A stretch of 64,000 nucleotides of DNA from Candida dubliniensis CD36 (lineage: Eukaryota; Ascomycota; Pichiomycetes; Serinales; Debaryomycetaceae): positions 620,001 to 684,000 of the forward strand of contig NC_012866.1 of the NCBI RefSeq assembly GCF_000026945.1, in the 5' to 3' direction. Numbering within the stretch: position 1 is the first letter of the stretch; each line of letters starts with the position of its first letter. A program made the translations under genes and the position numbers. The notes below the pieces were generated by a model, which saw nothing but the letters and a program-made list of their open reading frames with translations, was not told the DNA's origin and ran no database searches. Positions 32,565 through 42,656 of this stretch are shown here, one piece after another.

Positions 32565-32790
32565 TCGTACAAATCCAACCAACAAAGAAGAAAAAGAAAA
32601 ACGACTCAATACATCGACTGATAAAAAAAAAAAAAAACTAATAATGTTTGCGCAGAACGAAAAAAAAAAAAAAAACAAAAAAACAATAACATTCACTTTA
32701 TATATTGATTAGGAAAATTTTTTTTTTTTATCTTTCCTTCCTTCTTTTTCTCTTTCTTTCTTCTTACAAAACCACAAAACATTCACTTAA

Positions 32791-34344
32791 ATGAATTCAA
32801 CAGAGGTCGATAACTTACCTTTACACGAACAACTCACTTCGTTTGTTGAATTGGCCATAGCCAAAGCAACTGGCTCGCCAATCACCACCTTATTTACTAT
32901 CATCTTTCTTATTCTTCTGTACGATCAACTTTCCTATCAAATTAATAAAGGTTCAATTGCTGGTCCTCGTTTCAAATTCTATCCTATCATTGGACCATTC
33001 TTAGAATCCTTAGACCCCAAATTTGAGGAATATAAGGCAAAATGGGATTCTGGTGAATTAAGTTGTGTATCTATTTTCCACAAATTTGTTGTTATTGCTT
33101 CATCTCGTGATTTGGCCAGAAAAATATTATCCTCCCCAAAATATGTGAAACCATGTGTTGTTGATGTTGCTGTTAAAATCCTTAGACCAAGCAACTGGGT
33201 TTTCCTCGATGGTAAACAACACACTGATTATCGTCGTTCTTTAAACGGGTTGTTCTCCTCGAAAGCTTTGGAAATTTACATTCCAGTACAAGAAAAATAC
33301 ATGGACATTTATTTAGAGAAGTTTTGCAACTACGATGGTCCTCGTGAATTTTTCCCGGAATTCAGAGAATTATTGTGCGCATTGTCATTAAGAACCTTCT
33401 GTGGTGACTATATTACCGATGATCAAATTGCAGTTGTTGCTGATAATTACTATAGAGTTACCGCTGCCTTGGAGTTGGTCAATTTCCCAATCATTATTCC
33501 ATATACTAAAACTTGGTACGGTAAGAAAATTGCGGATGATAGCATGAAAGTGTTTGAGAATTGTGCTGCTATGGCTAAAAAACATATCAACGAAAACAAT
33601 GGCACACCCACATGTGTTATGGATGAATGGATTCATTTGATGAAGGAAGCCAGAGAAAAGCATTCTGAAGATCCAGACTCTAAATTATTGGTTAGAGAAT
33701 TCTCCAATCGTGAAATTTCTGAAGTTATTTTCACATTCTTGTTTGCTTCCCAAGATGCCTCCTCGTCTTTAGCTTGCTGGTTGTTCCAAATTGTTGCTGA
33801 CAGACCTGATGTTGTTGCGAAAATTAGAGAAGAGCAATTGCGTGTGAGAAACAACAACCCAGATCTTAGATTATCTTTGGACTTGATTAATCAAATGACA
33901 TATACCAACAATGTTGTTAAAGAAACTTTGAGATACCGTCCACCAGTCTTGATGGTTCCATACGTTGTCAAGAAATCCTTCCCAGTTACTGAATCGTACA
34001 CTGCCCCCAAAGGTGCCATGATTATTCCAACATTGTATCCTGCATTGCATGACCCTGAAGTTTATGATGAACCAGACTCTTTTATTCCTGAAAGATGGGA
34101 GAATGCTAGTGGTGATATGTATAAACGTAACTGGTTGGTTTTTGGAACTGGCCCTCATGTATGCTTGGGTAAGAATTATGTCTTGATGTTGTTCACCGGT
34201 ATGTTGGGCAAATTTGTTATGAACTCGGACATGATTCACCACAAGACAGATTTGTCAGAAGAAATCAAAGTTTTTGCTACTATTTTCCCTAAAGATGATT
34301 TGATTTTAGAATGGAAGAAAAGAGACCCATTAAAGAGTTTATAG
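32791..34344 (+). CDS. ERG5: Sterol C-22 desaturase (CYP61)
   Basis: This cytochrome P450 of the endoplasmic reticulum introduces the C22-C23 double bond late in ergosterol synthesis. In 517 residues there is an N-terminal membrane anchor at about 32-53 (TTLFTIIFLILLYDQ), an I-helix FLFASQDASSSLACW, the ExxR pair in KETLRYRPP, and the haem-binding FGTGPHVCLG at 451-460 with Cys458 as the haem ligand. Length and motif spacing are normal for Erg5. The start is the first ATG after a CTTTC-rich leader. The promoter holds a candidate Upc2 element and two CACGTG words. I see nothing broken. Confidence 0.97.
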   Translation: MNSTEVDNLPLHEQLTSFVELAIAKATGSPITTLFTIIFLILLYDQLSYQINKGSIAGPRFKFYPIIGPFLESLDPKFEEYKAKWDSGELSCVSIFHKFVVIASSRDLARKILSSPKYVKPCVVDVAVKILRPSNWVFLDGKQHTDYRRSLNGLFSSKALEIYIPVQEKYMDIYLEKFCNYDGPREFFPEFRELLCALSLRTFCGDYITDDQIAVVADNYYRVTAALELVNFPIIIPYTKTWYGKKIADDSMKVFENCAAMAKKHINENNGTPTCVMDEWIHLMKEAREKHSEDPDSKLLVREFSNREISEVIFTFLFASQDASSSLACWLFQIVADRPDVVAKIREEQLRVRNNNPDLRLSLDLINQMTYTNNVVKETLRYRPPVLMVPYVVKKSFPVTESYTAPKGAMIIPTLYPALHDPEVYDEPDSFIPERWENASGDMYKRNWLVFGTGPHVCLGKNYVLMLFTGMLGKFVMNSDMIHHKTDLSEEIKVFATIFPKDDLILEWKKRDPLKSL

Positions 34345-36532
34345 AGAGGGGTGGGGGCAAATGTAAATAGGGACTTTGAATATGTAACAGAAAGAATGTC
34401 AATTGCGGTAACTATTTGTATAAATAGTATAAAAGAAGACTGGCCTGGTAGCGATTGATCAGTCTAAGTCAAGTAGTTCTCAAATAAGTTGATATAGTTA
34501 AATGATAACTGTACTTAACTATTCAATAATTGATAGTCAATTAGTTCGTTGTTGGTAAAAGTTGTTTCTAGAGTTAATATTTTTTCTCTTAGTAAAATTT
34601 TTCTTAGACTTCTCTCAGCAACTACCAAACACAACCCACCTCCCTTACATCCTGTTATGGAGTGGAACTATCTCCGTGCATTGGCAGTAGTACACAACTA
34701 ACAATAATGTAAGTTTCTCTTATACAGTCTCTCAGTCCACTTGAGTGTCCTGACCGACTTATACCAGCATTGCCTAATTGGGACATGTATAGCTTTGTGG
34801 AACTCGAGACTTTCTTGTCAATATATTAAAGCAAACAGTACAAACAATAAACCAAACCAACAATGAAACTATTCTTGGACTTTGTGTATTTGTTGTAGAG
34901 TACTAGGATCCAGCAAGTAATATGATCGCTATCATATATACATTCAACCCACTTTGCAGGCTTACGTGAATTCTCGACAAAAGTGAATGAATGCTGTCCT
35001 ATTATTATTTTTTCAGTTGAGTAAACAAGGTCCAAATGACCTTATTGATCCTGTGATTTTGATATTACAATGAGAAAGCGCAAATGGCATCCTCTTTGTT
35101 GGTACTATATTATTTTTTTCAGATGTTGTTGAGTAAGCTGTTATTATAATTGAATTGGCTTCGGGACTTGTTAGGATGCATGCAAAATAGGCTATTTCTC
35201 AGGTCAAAATCTATTTCAAAACTCATGTCAAAATCCATCTTAATTTGAGTAGGTTCTGTGCACAAGAGCTTTTTGTAGAAATGATAATTTGTAATAACTC
35301 AATAATGATTCACGAAATTTAAAGAGTACGGTAAAAGTATTCTAGTTTCTTTAAAAAACGTTTTACCCACTTACTACTTCAGTTCGTGTGGGTGTGGGGT
35401 CGTCAGCGGATTAAAAAGATTGACGGATTAACATCAGGCGTGTAAAAAAAAAAAAAAAAAACAACAACTATTTGATTAAAAGAAATTCAAACAGAGAGAA
35501 TGTGAAATAAAAAATTTCCCAATTGATAATGAAATTACTAAATTTCAACAACGTTTTCGTAACTGGTGAAAAATAGAATAAAACAGATTTTTTTTTTTTT
35601 TTTTTTCGTGTTTGGATCCTGTAAGTTCTTGAAAAGTTATGTACGGTTTACAAGTTTGTGCATTATTCTCCGAAGTTACGACGCTAAGAATTTATGCCAA
35701 GAAAGATTTCTTTTAGTTGGGTTTAATTTCTTTCTTTTTTTTACGTTCTCATTTAGTTGTGGACACAATTATAAGCATGTAGGTTTAAGACAAGGTTTTA
35801 AGACTGGTTAGAAATTTATGTCAAAATGTCCCTTTTCCACTTCCCCCTTATTTCAATTAAGGGGAAAATAAGTTCACAGAGGGGTACAAGAAAAAAAAAA
35901 AACAAATATATATATATAGAACATTTTTCAAAACCAAATTAAAACACCAAAACTTCCTTTTGTGTATGCTCTATATCGTCCCGTCTCTGGAAAGAAATCA
36001 TTCAATTCAGGTCATCACATTTTTTTTTTTTACAAGACCAACAAAACAATAATTTCAGTTAGACCGGTCTAAATTATTTCAATCCATACCAATTAACAAT
36101 GCAATGAAATTTGTTGTTGGATCAGTTTCGTGTAATTTGGCTTTGTTTTTGTTTTTAGTGCAAAAGACACTAATGTGTTTGAAACCTACAATTAGTTTGT
36201 TTTGTTGTTTATTATGAAAATCCTCTCATTGTTCTTCATACCTATTGTTGCCAGTTTATCAATGGTTTAACCAGATGACAAGTATTTTGTGAACCTGAAA
36301 TAATGAAAACTATCACAAGCAGTTCGACTAAAGTATTCTCTTTTTTTAACCAATTATAGACCTCAAGTCTGAACATCAATGAAGAATTGGGTGATTTCGT
36401 TTTTTTGCACCAAGGAGATGTCTTGATTGTAGAACTTTTTTTTCACCATTTTTTGAAAATTTATAAATACATGCTAGATTTCCTTGATAATTTGCAACAT
36501 GTATATTCATTTCTATCTATATCGACAAGAAA
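34345..36532. other. Intergenic 2.2 kb upstream of the first lipase gene
   Basis: AT-rich with several homopolymer tracts (A-tract 35445-35461, T-tract 35589-35606, T-tract 36020-36030) and a short TA repeat near 35908-35919. No open frame has coding character and I see no tRNA. A TATA-like TTTATAAATAC lies near 36459. The length is typical of promoters of conditionally expressed secreted enzymes, but no specific site is called. Confidence 0.6.
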
Positions 36533-37915
36533 ATGTTGTTTTTGCTATTCTTATTAGCTGCCCCCATCTACGCCGGTCTCATCTTTCCAACCAAACCATC
36601 AAAAGATCCCTTTTACAATGCCCCAGAAGGTTTTGAAAAAGCTGCTGTTGGTGATATTTTACAATCCAGAGTGACCCCCAAATCCATCACTGGTGGGTTT
36701 ATTCCCCTCAAGATTCAAAATTCATGGCAACTTTTAGTTAGATCTGAAGATTCATTCGGTAACCCAAATGTCATCGTCACCACTGTTATGGAACCATTCA
36801 ATGCTGACCCTTCCAAGGTTGCTTCTTATCAAGTTTTTGAAGACGCTGCTAAAGCTGACTGTGCCCCCTCTTATGCTCTTCAATTTGGTTCCGACTGGAG
36901 TACTTTGGCTACACAAGCAGAGATGTATTTGATGGCACCATTGTTAGACCAAGGATATTATGTTGTGTCTCCAGATTATGAAGGTCCCAAGCTGACATTC
37001 ACTATTGGTAAACAATCTGGTCAAGCTGTTTTAAACTCTATTCGTGCAACTTTAAAATCTGGTAAAATCACCAATGTTAAAGAAGATGCTAAAGTTGTTA
37101 TGTGGGGATACTCTGGTGGATCATTAGCCTCTGGTTGGGCAGCTGCTTTACAACCAGACTATGCACCCGAATTGAGCGGGAACTTGTTGGGTGCTGCATT
37201 AGGTGGATTTGTTACCAACATCACCGCTACAGCAGAAGCAACCGATGACGGTATTTTTGCAGGAATTGTGGCTAATGCTTTAGGTGGTGTTGCAAATGAA
37301 TATTCTGAATTCAAAGAAATCTTGCAAAACGACACCGACAAACAGTCCGTGTTCGATCAATTTGACAGTCATTGTTTGGCCGATGGTGTGATCAACTATA
37401 TTGGTACTTCGTTTTTATCTGGTGATCACAAGATCTTCAAATCAGGTTGGGATATTTTAAAAAACCCAACAATTTCCAAAGTCGTCGAAGATAATGGGTT
37501 GGTATATCAAAAACAATTAGTTCCAAAAATCCCCATCTTGATTTATCACGGTTCAATTGATCAAATTGTCCCTATTGTCAATACTAAGAAAACTTATCAA
37601 AATTGGTGTGATGCTGGTATTGCTTCATTGGAATTTTCAGAAGATGCTACCAATGGACATCTTACTGAAGCTATCATTGGTGCTCCTGCTGCTTTGACTT
37701 GGATTATTGATAGATTTGCTGGTAAGCAAACTGTTTCTGGTTGTCAACATGTTCAAAGATTAAGCAACCTTGAGTACCCAAATATCCCTTCTTCAATGGT
37801 TGACTATTTCAAAGCAGCATTGGATGTCGTTCTCCATCTTGGTCTTGGCCCAGATATCCAAAAGGATCAAGTCAGCGCTGAAGGAATTAAAAAACTTGGA
37901 ACAATTGCTATTTAA
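36533..37915 (+). CDS. Secreted lipase of the LIP family (copy 1)
   Basis: 460-residue secreted triacylglycerol lipase. The signal peptide is about residues 1-15 ([15 protein letters not shown]). The nucleophile elbow G-Y-S-G-G is at 192-196 with Ser194. A probable acid residue lies in [10 protein letters not shown] and a catalytic His in TNGHLTEAI near the end. N-glycosylation sequons include NIT and NDT. It belongs to the ten-member C. albicans LIP family, whose members on this chromosome I recall as LIP5, LIP8 and LIP9; I cannot say which one this is. A closely similar inverted copy lies at 47199-48560. CTG codons such as the one in KLTFTIG (residue 154) should be read as Ser. The C-terminal ten residues differ from the other copy. 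Confidence 0.93.
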   Translation: MLFLLFLLAAPIYAGLIFPTKPSKDPFYNAPEGFEKAAVGDILQSRVTPKSITGGFIPLKIQNSWQLLVRSEDSFGNPNVIVTTVMEPFNADPSKVASYQVFEDAAKADCAPSYALQFGSDWSTLATQAEMYLMAPLLDQGYYVVSPDYEGPKLTFTIGKQSGQAVLNSIRATLKSGKITNVKEDAKVVMWGYSGGSLASGWAAALQPDYAPELSGNLLGAALGGFVTNITATAEATDDGIFAGIVANALGGVANEYSEFKEILQNDTDKQSVFDQFDSHCLADGVINYIGTSFLSGDHKIFKSGWDILKNPTISKVVEDNGLVYQKQLVPKIPILIYHGSIDQIVPIVNTKKTYQNWCDAGIASLEFSEDATNGHLTEAIIGAPAALTWIIDRFAGKQTVSGCQHVQRLSNLEYPNIPSSMVDYFKAALDVVLHLGLGPDIQKDQVSAEGIKKLGTIAI

Positions 37916-39786
37916 GTTCTTAAGATACTGGAAAACTAGATCCCAGATTATACTGTTTACCTCTTTCTATTATAAACATTTTTATAGTTATATTTATCTA
38001 AAATTATCATCCATAGATTGATTATTTTAATAGGAAGCACTCATAATCATTTTCAAAAGATATAAACGTTTTTTTTTTTTTTTTTGACCAATGATAAAGA
38101 AATGGATTGTGTTGAACAACAGAATCAACCGACAATAAAAGTACCGAGGCAAAGCTCGCATCTTGTGTTCATTTCCAGTTAAGAAAACCGTTGTACGGCA
38201 TGGTTATTAATAGAATGTATCGAGAACTATCCAACCACAAATGGGTCAGTGAAGAAACAATCTTGTTATCACCACATAATAGACAAAAACAGTTACTAAT
38301 GAGAAAGATGCTTGGGTTTATTTAGGCTCTAATTGAATGAATAAATCCCAAAACCAAACCAGAATTTAAGATTCAAGATTGTAAGATATGCACGTTCCAT
38401 ATGCGGTTATATTTAGGCAAGATTTGATATTCCAAATACTTGGCTGCGGACATTTGGCGCGTATCGTCGTGTGCATACCAGAAAAACAAAAAGAAGAGGT
38501 TGGAAGTTTTCTTTTTTTTTTTTTTTCGCAGCCAGAGATGAAGAGAGACAAGATATTGTATAACATGTACACGCTCTAAACAAACTGAATGTAACACCTA
38601 AATAATCTAGTAAACCAAGCTTAATTTATATAATTTACAGCAGATTTGTCGAGATAAACAATTTAAGAATACATTGTTTTGTAAAAATATAATAGAAGGT
38701 GAAAAGATAGTATACCTATAGAAATAAGGGGAAAAAACCGAATGTGTCAAATTAATATTGTGATATGATTAACGTTTAAATAGATTACGAATCACTAACG
38801 CGTTTATTAATACTCGGTACTTGACGCTAAAGACTGGCATTAATTAATATGTGAAGAGTGTATTAAAAAGAGATACAGAAGAAGTTGCTGAACTTAGGCA
38901 ACTGATTAACCAATATTGTACACACTACTATTAATTACTACTTATTGAACCATATCTACAACTGATTCTACTGAGAGGAATAACGGGGCTACACAAATAA
39001 TCAATACACAGTGAAAGTTGCAATCTTAATAGATGAGTACTTTTTGTAGTTTCTGAATACCTATTTACTTTTCATTAGATGATTTAATTGCATTTATATT
39101 GTTGTAATTTATTTGTCGTGTCGTCAGGTGACTCATTGCAGTTATATGTATAGTAACAACAGTAGACACAGGTGAAGCAAAGCAATTTCCTTTGATAGGT
39201 TAATAATTGTTACTCCTCAAGGGATGGTGTATTTGTCAATGTTATATGAATAGTTGCAAAAGACAAAGAATCTAGTTAGTTAGACTAACGCGTAAATTTC
39301 ATAAAACAACAACAACACGTAAAAACTAGAAAAAAAAAAGATAAAGACATAGTGGAAACTTTTCCAACACACGACCCTTTTCTGTTTCTCTTTTTTTCTT
39401 TCTATAAAAAAAAGAATTGATCGGTTGATAATTCTTAGACAGAAAGAAAGAGAGAGAGAAAAACCAGAACAAGAAAAAATAAAAAAGGACAACTCATTCT
39501 CATTCTCATTCCTATTCTATTGTTGGTTTGTTCTAATTGTATTATATTATTTCTATTTTATAATTTTTCGATTTTTTCGAATTTTTTTTTTTTTTTTTTT
39601 TTTCATTCAAGATTCTTTTTCTAGATTTTTTCATCTAACAACAACGACATCAACAACTATAAACAATTGATATAATATATCTTATTGTGTACGAATAAAG
39701 TTCAATTTATAGTACCTCCCGTCTTTCTTATACCCAAACTAAAACAAATTTTTGCATATTGATTTTTAGTTTCCTCCCCATTCAAT
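37916..39786. other. Intergenic 1.9 kb upstream of PMT1
   Basis: No gene supported. T-tracts lie at 38070-38085, 38511-38526 and 39582-39603. Immediately before PMT1 is a pyrimidine-rich leader. Short open frames here are low complexity. Confidence 0.6.
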
Positions 39787-42414
39787 ATGGCAAAGAAACC
39801 GGTCTCACCCGCTTCTAAAGTTGCAGCAAAACAGGCTGCTGTCAGAAACAGACAACAAGAAGATGTATTTACACTTGATCCATTGATAGACCCAATATTT
39901 CAAAAGGGAGAATTGCGTTCGTATTTGGTGACTGAACCTTCCCCTAGTGTTCTTAAAAAAAGACAGATTCACACCAAGGAATACTGGATGCTTTCTAGTT
40001 TATTGATAATTGCTTTTTACGTTAGAATGTATAACTTGTCCAATCCAAATTCCGTTGTTTTCGATGAAGTCCATTTCGGTGGTTTTGCTAGAAAATATAT
40101 TTTGGGTACTTTTTTCATGGATGTACATCCTCCATTGGCTAAAATGCTTTTTGGAGCTATTGGTGCCATTGGTGGATTCAAAGGTGATTTTGAATTCAAA
40201 TCAATTGGTGACAAGTTCCCTGATTCCACACCTTATATATTTATGAGACAATTCCCGGCATTATTGGGTGTGGGAACGGTTATTTTGTGCTACTTGACTT
40301 TGAGACAATCAGGTGTTAGACCAATTATTGCTTATATAACTACCTTTTTATTGATCATTGAAAACTCAAATGTTACTATTTCAAGATATATTTTGTTAGA
40401 TTCTCCTTTGATCTTCTTTATTGCTGCTGCTATTTATGCTTGGAAGAAATTTGAAATTCAAATTCCATTTACCTTTGGCTGGTATAGAAGTTTGTTGGCA
40501 ACAGGGATTGCTCTTGGTTTAGCTTTGAGTTCCAAATGGGTCGGTTTGTTCACTGTGGCCTGGGTTGGTCTCTTGTGTGTCTACCAATTGTGGTTCCTCA
40601 TTGGTGATTTATCAGTTAGTACCAAGAAAATCTGGGGTCATTTCTTTGCAAGAGGAATCATCTTGTTGGGTGTGCCAATTGCCTTATATCTTGGATTTTT
40701 TGCTATTCATTTCCATTTGTTAAGCAAAGAAGGTGATGGTGGTGCCTTTATGAGCAGTGCCTTTAGAGCCGGATTGCAAGGTAATAAAATTCCAAGAGAT
40801 ATTACCGAACAGGTTGGGTTAGGGTCTATTGTCACTATTCGTCATGTTGATACTCAAGGTGGATACTTGCATTCACATGAACATTTCTATCAGACAGGTT
40901 CAAAGCAACAACAAATTACTTTGTATCCTCATTTGGACTCTAACAACAAGTGGTTGATTGAACCTTACAATGGCACCATTCATAATGAAACTTTTGTTCC
41001 TTTAATCAACGGTATGAAAATTAGATTGAAGCATATTAACACTGGTAGAAGATTGCATTCACATGATGAAAAACCTCCAGTTAGTGAACGTGACTGGCAG
41101 AAGGAATGTTCATGTTATGGGTACGATGGATTTGCCGGTGATGCAAATGATGATTGGGTGGTTGAAATTGTCAATTATAGATCACAAAAGGGTGAAGCTC
41201 AAACATTTGTCAAGGCCATCAACACTATTTTCAGATTAAGACATGCCATGACTGGACACTATTTATTTTCTAGTGAAGTGAAATTGCCAGAATGGGGATT
41301 TGGTCAACAAGAAGTCACCAGTGCTTCACAAGGTAAACGTTCTTTGACACATTGGTATATTGAAACCAATGAAAATAATATATTGCCTCCATCAGAAGCC
41401 AAGATTATTAATTATCCTAAATTATCACTTTGGCAAAAAGTTGTTGAATCACACAAGAGAATGTGGAAGATTAATCAAGGATTAACTTCACATCATCATT
41501 GGCAATCTAGTCCTTCTGAATGGCCATTATTGTTGAGAGGTATCAATTATTGGAACAAAGAACACAAACAAGTATATTTGTTGGGTAATGCTGTTACCTG
41601 GTGGGCTGCCACTTTGTCAATTATCACTTTTGGAACCTATGTCTTGATTGCTGTTTTTAGATGGCATCTTGGTACACCTTTGTCATCAAATAAACATGTT
41701 TTCAATTTCAATGTTCAAACTTTCTCATATGTTTTAGGATGGGCATTACATTACCTTCCATTTTTCATTATGGGTAGACAATTGTTTTTACATCATTATT
41801 TGCCAGCATTATATTTTGGTATTTTGGCTTTGGGACACTTTTTCGAAATTTTCACTGGTTATTTGACTTCCCGTTCCAAATATTTCCAACAAGTGGCATT
41901 TGTATTGGTGGGATTGTTTTCCATTTTGAGTTTAGTGTTTTACGTCAATTATTCATCATTAATCTACGGTACTCCTTGGACCAAAGGAAGCTGTGAATTG
42001 ACCAAACCATTTAGTGGTTGGGATTATAACTGTGGCACTTTTTTCGAAACTTTAGGTGAATATGACATTCAAGATAAATCATTGGCTTCAGAATCTGAAA
42101 TACCAACAGAAACAGTAGTTGTTGAAGCTAAACAAACTCCTAAAGCTGAACCAAGATTGGCTAAACAAGATGATCATATTGAATCTCCTCCTGCTGCTGC
42201 TGCAGAACCTGTTGAAGTCAAAGAAGTCAAAGAAGAAATTGAACAATTGGCACCACCATTAGCTGTTGATTTTGAAGAAGAAACTCCGAAAGTGGAAGAT
42301 CCGCAGGTGGTTGACGTAGATGCTTCTAGTAACGATGAAAAATCTGTTGAAGAAAAGCAACAAGAACAACCACAAGAAGATGAAGATGAATCAGTGCAAC
42401 AGCGCCAACAATAG
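39787..42414 (+). CDS. PMT1: Protein O-mannosyltransferase 1
   Basis: This ER-membrane enzyme transfers mannose from dolichol-phosphate mannose to Ser/Thr of secretory proteins and is important for cell wall integrity and virulence in C. albicans. In 875 residues there is a cytosolic N terminus, a first membrane segment near 61-78, and a luminal loop with the catalytic-type Asp-Glu (VVFDEVHFGG near 90-99). Further membrane segments follow, then a luminal MIR region about 325-530 (three units, marked by GGYLHSHEHFY, GRRLHSHDEKPP and GHYLFSSEVKLP), then more membrane segments to about 735. The C-terminal tail of about 110 residues is acidic/Gln-rich. The length fits the PMT1 subfamily. It converges with SSM4, 240 bp apart. 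Confidence 0.97.
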   Translation: MAKKPVSPASKVAAKQAAVRNRQQEDVFTLDPLIDPIFQKGELRSYLVTEPSPSVLKKRQIHTKEYWMLSSLLIIAFYVRMYNLSNPNSVVFDEVHFGGFARKYILGTFFMDVHPPLAKMLFGAIGAIGGFKGDFEFKSIGDKFPDSTPYIFMRQFPALLGVGTVILCYLTLRQSGVRPIIAYITTFLLIIENSNVTISRYILLDSPLIFFIAAAIYAWKKFEIQIPFTFGWYRSLLATGIALGLALSSKWVGLFTVAWVGLLCVYQLWFLIGDLSVSTKKIWGHFFARGIILLGVPIALYLGFFAIHFHLLSKEGDGGAFMSSAFRAGLQGNKIPRDITEQVGLGSIVTIRHVDTQGGYLHSHEHFYQTGSKQQQITLYPHLDSNNKWLIEPYNGTIHNETFVPLINGMKIRLKHINTGRRLHSHDEKPPVSERDWQKECSCYGYDGFAGDANDDWVVEIVNYRSQKGEAQTFVKAINTIFRLRHAMTGHYLFSSEVKLPEWGFGQQEVTSASQGKRSLTHWYIETNENNILPPSEAKIINYPKLSLWQKVVESHKRMWKINQGLTSHHHWQSSPSEWPLLLRGINYWNKEHKQVYLLGNAVTWWAATLSIITFGTYVLIAVFRWHLGTPLSSNKHVFNFNVQTFSYVLGWALHYLPFFIMGRQLFLHHYLPALYFGILALGHFFEIFTGYLTSRSKYFQQVAFVLVGLFSILSLVFYVNYSSLIYGTPWTKGSCELTKPFSGWDYNCGTFFETLGEYDIQDKSLASESEIPTETVVVEAKQTPKAEPRLAKQDDHIESPPAAAAEPVEVKEVKEEIEQLAPPLAVDFEEETPKVEDPQVVDVDASSNDEKSVEEKQQEQPQEDEDESVQQRQQ

Positions 42415-42656
42415 TTGAAGATGGAAAGTTGGTAGGAGAAATAATCTGTTGCGGAAACAGAGATATGAATGATTTTAAAAATACATCACACATCACATTT
42501 TACATCTTGTATAACACTAGTTAGTTAAATACATTCTTTATACTAAATAAATACAGAAAAAAAAAAAAAAAAGATTTGACTTGATTTAATAATAACAAAA
42601 AAATAAACATTGAAAAACTATAGACTTTCTATATATATATATTAGTATTGATTTGA

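Larger units (their letters stand above)
31591..32790. other. ERG5 upstream region
   Basis: 1.2 kb without a supported gene. The proximal half holds T- and A-tracts (32392-32408, 32491-32504, 32622-32636, 32660-32674), two CACGTG words and a sterol-element-like word, described separately. The last 80 bp is a CTTTC-rich leader. Confidence 0.6.

Noticed and set aside
32431..32712. 76- and 93-codon frames upstream of ERG5
   Set aside because: Lys/Phe runs from A/T tracts in promoter DNA; no start context or domain.
38366..38597. Small overlapping frames on both strands upstream of PMT1
   Set aside because: Low complexity around a T-tract, no domain, frames overlap each other.
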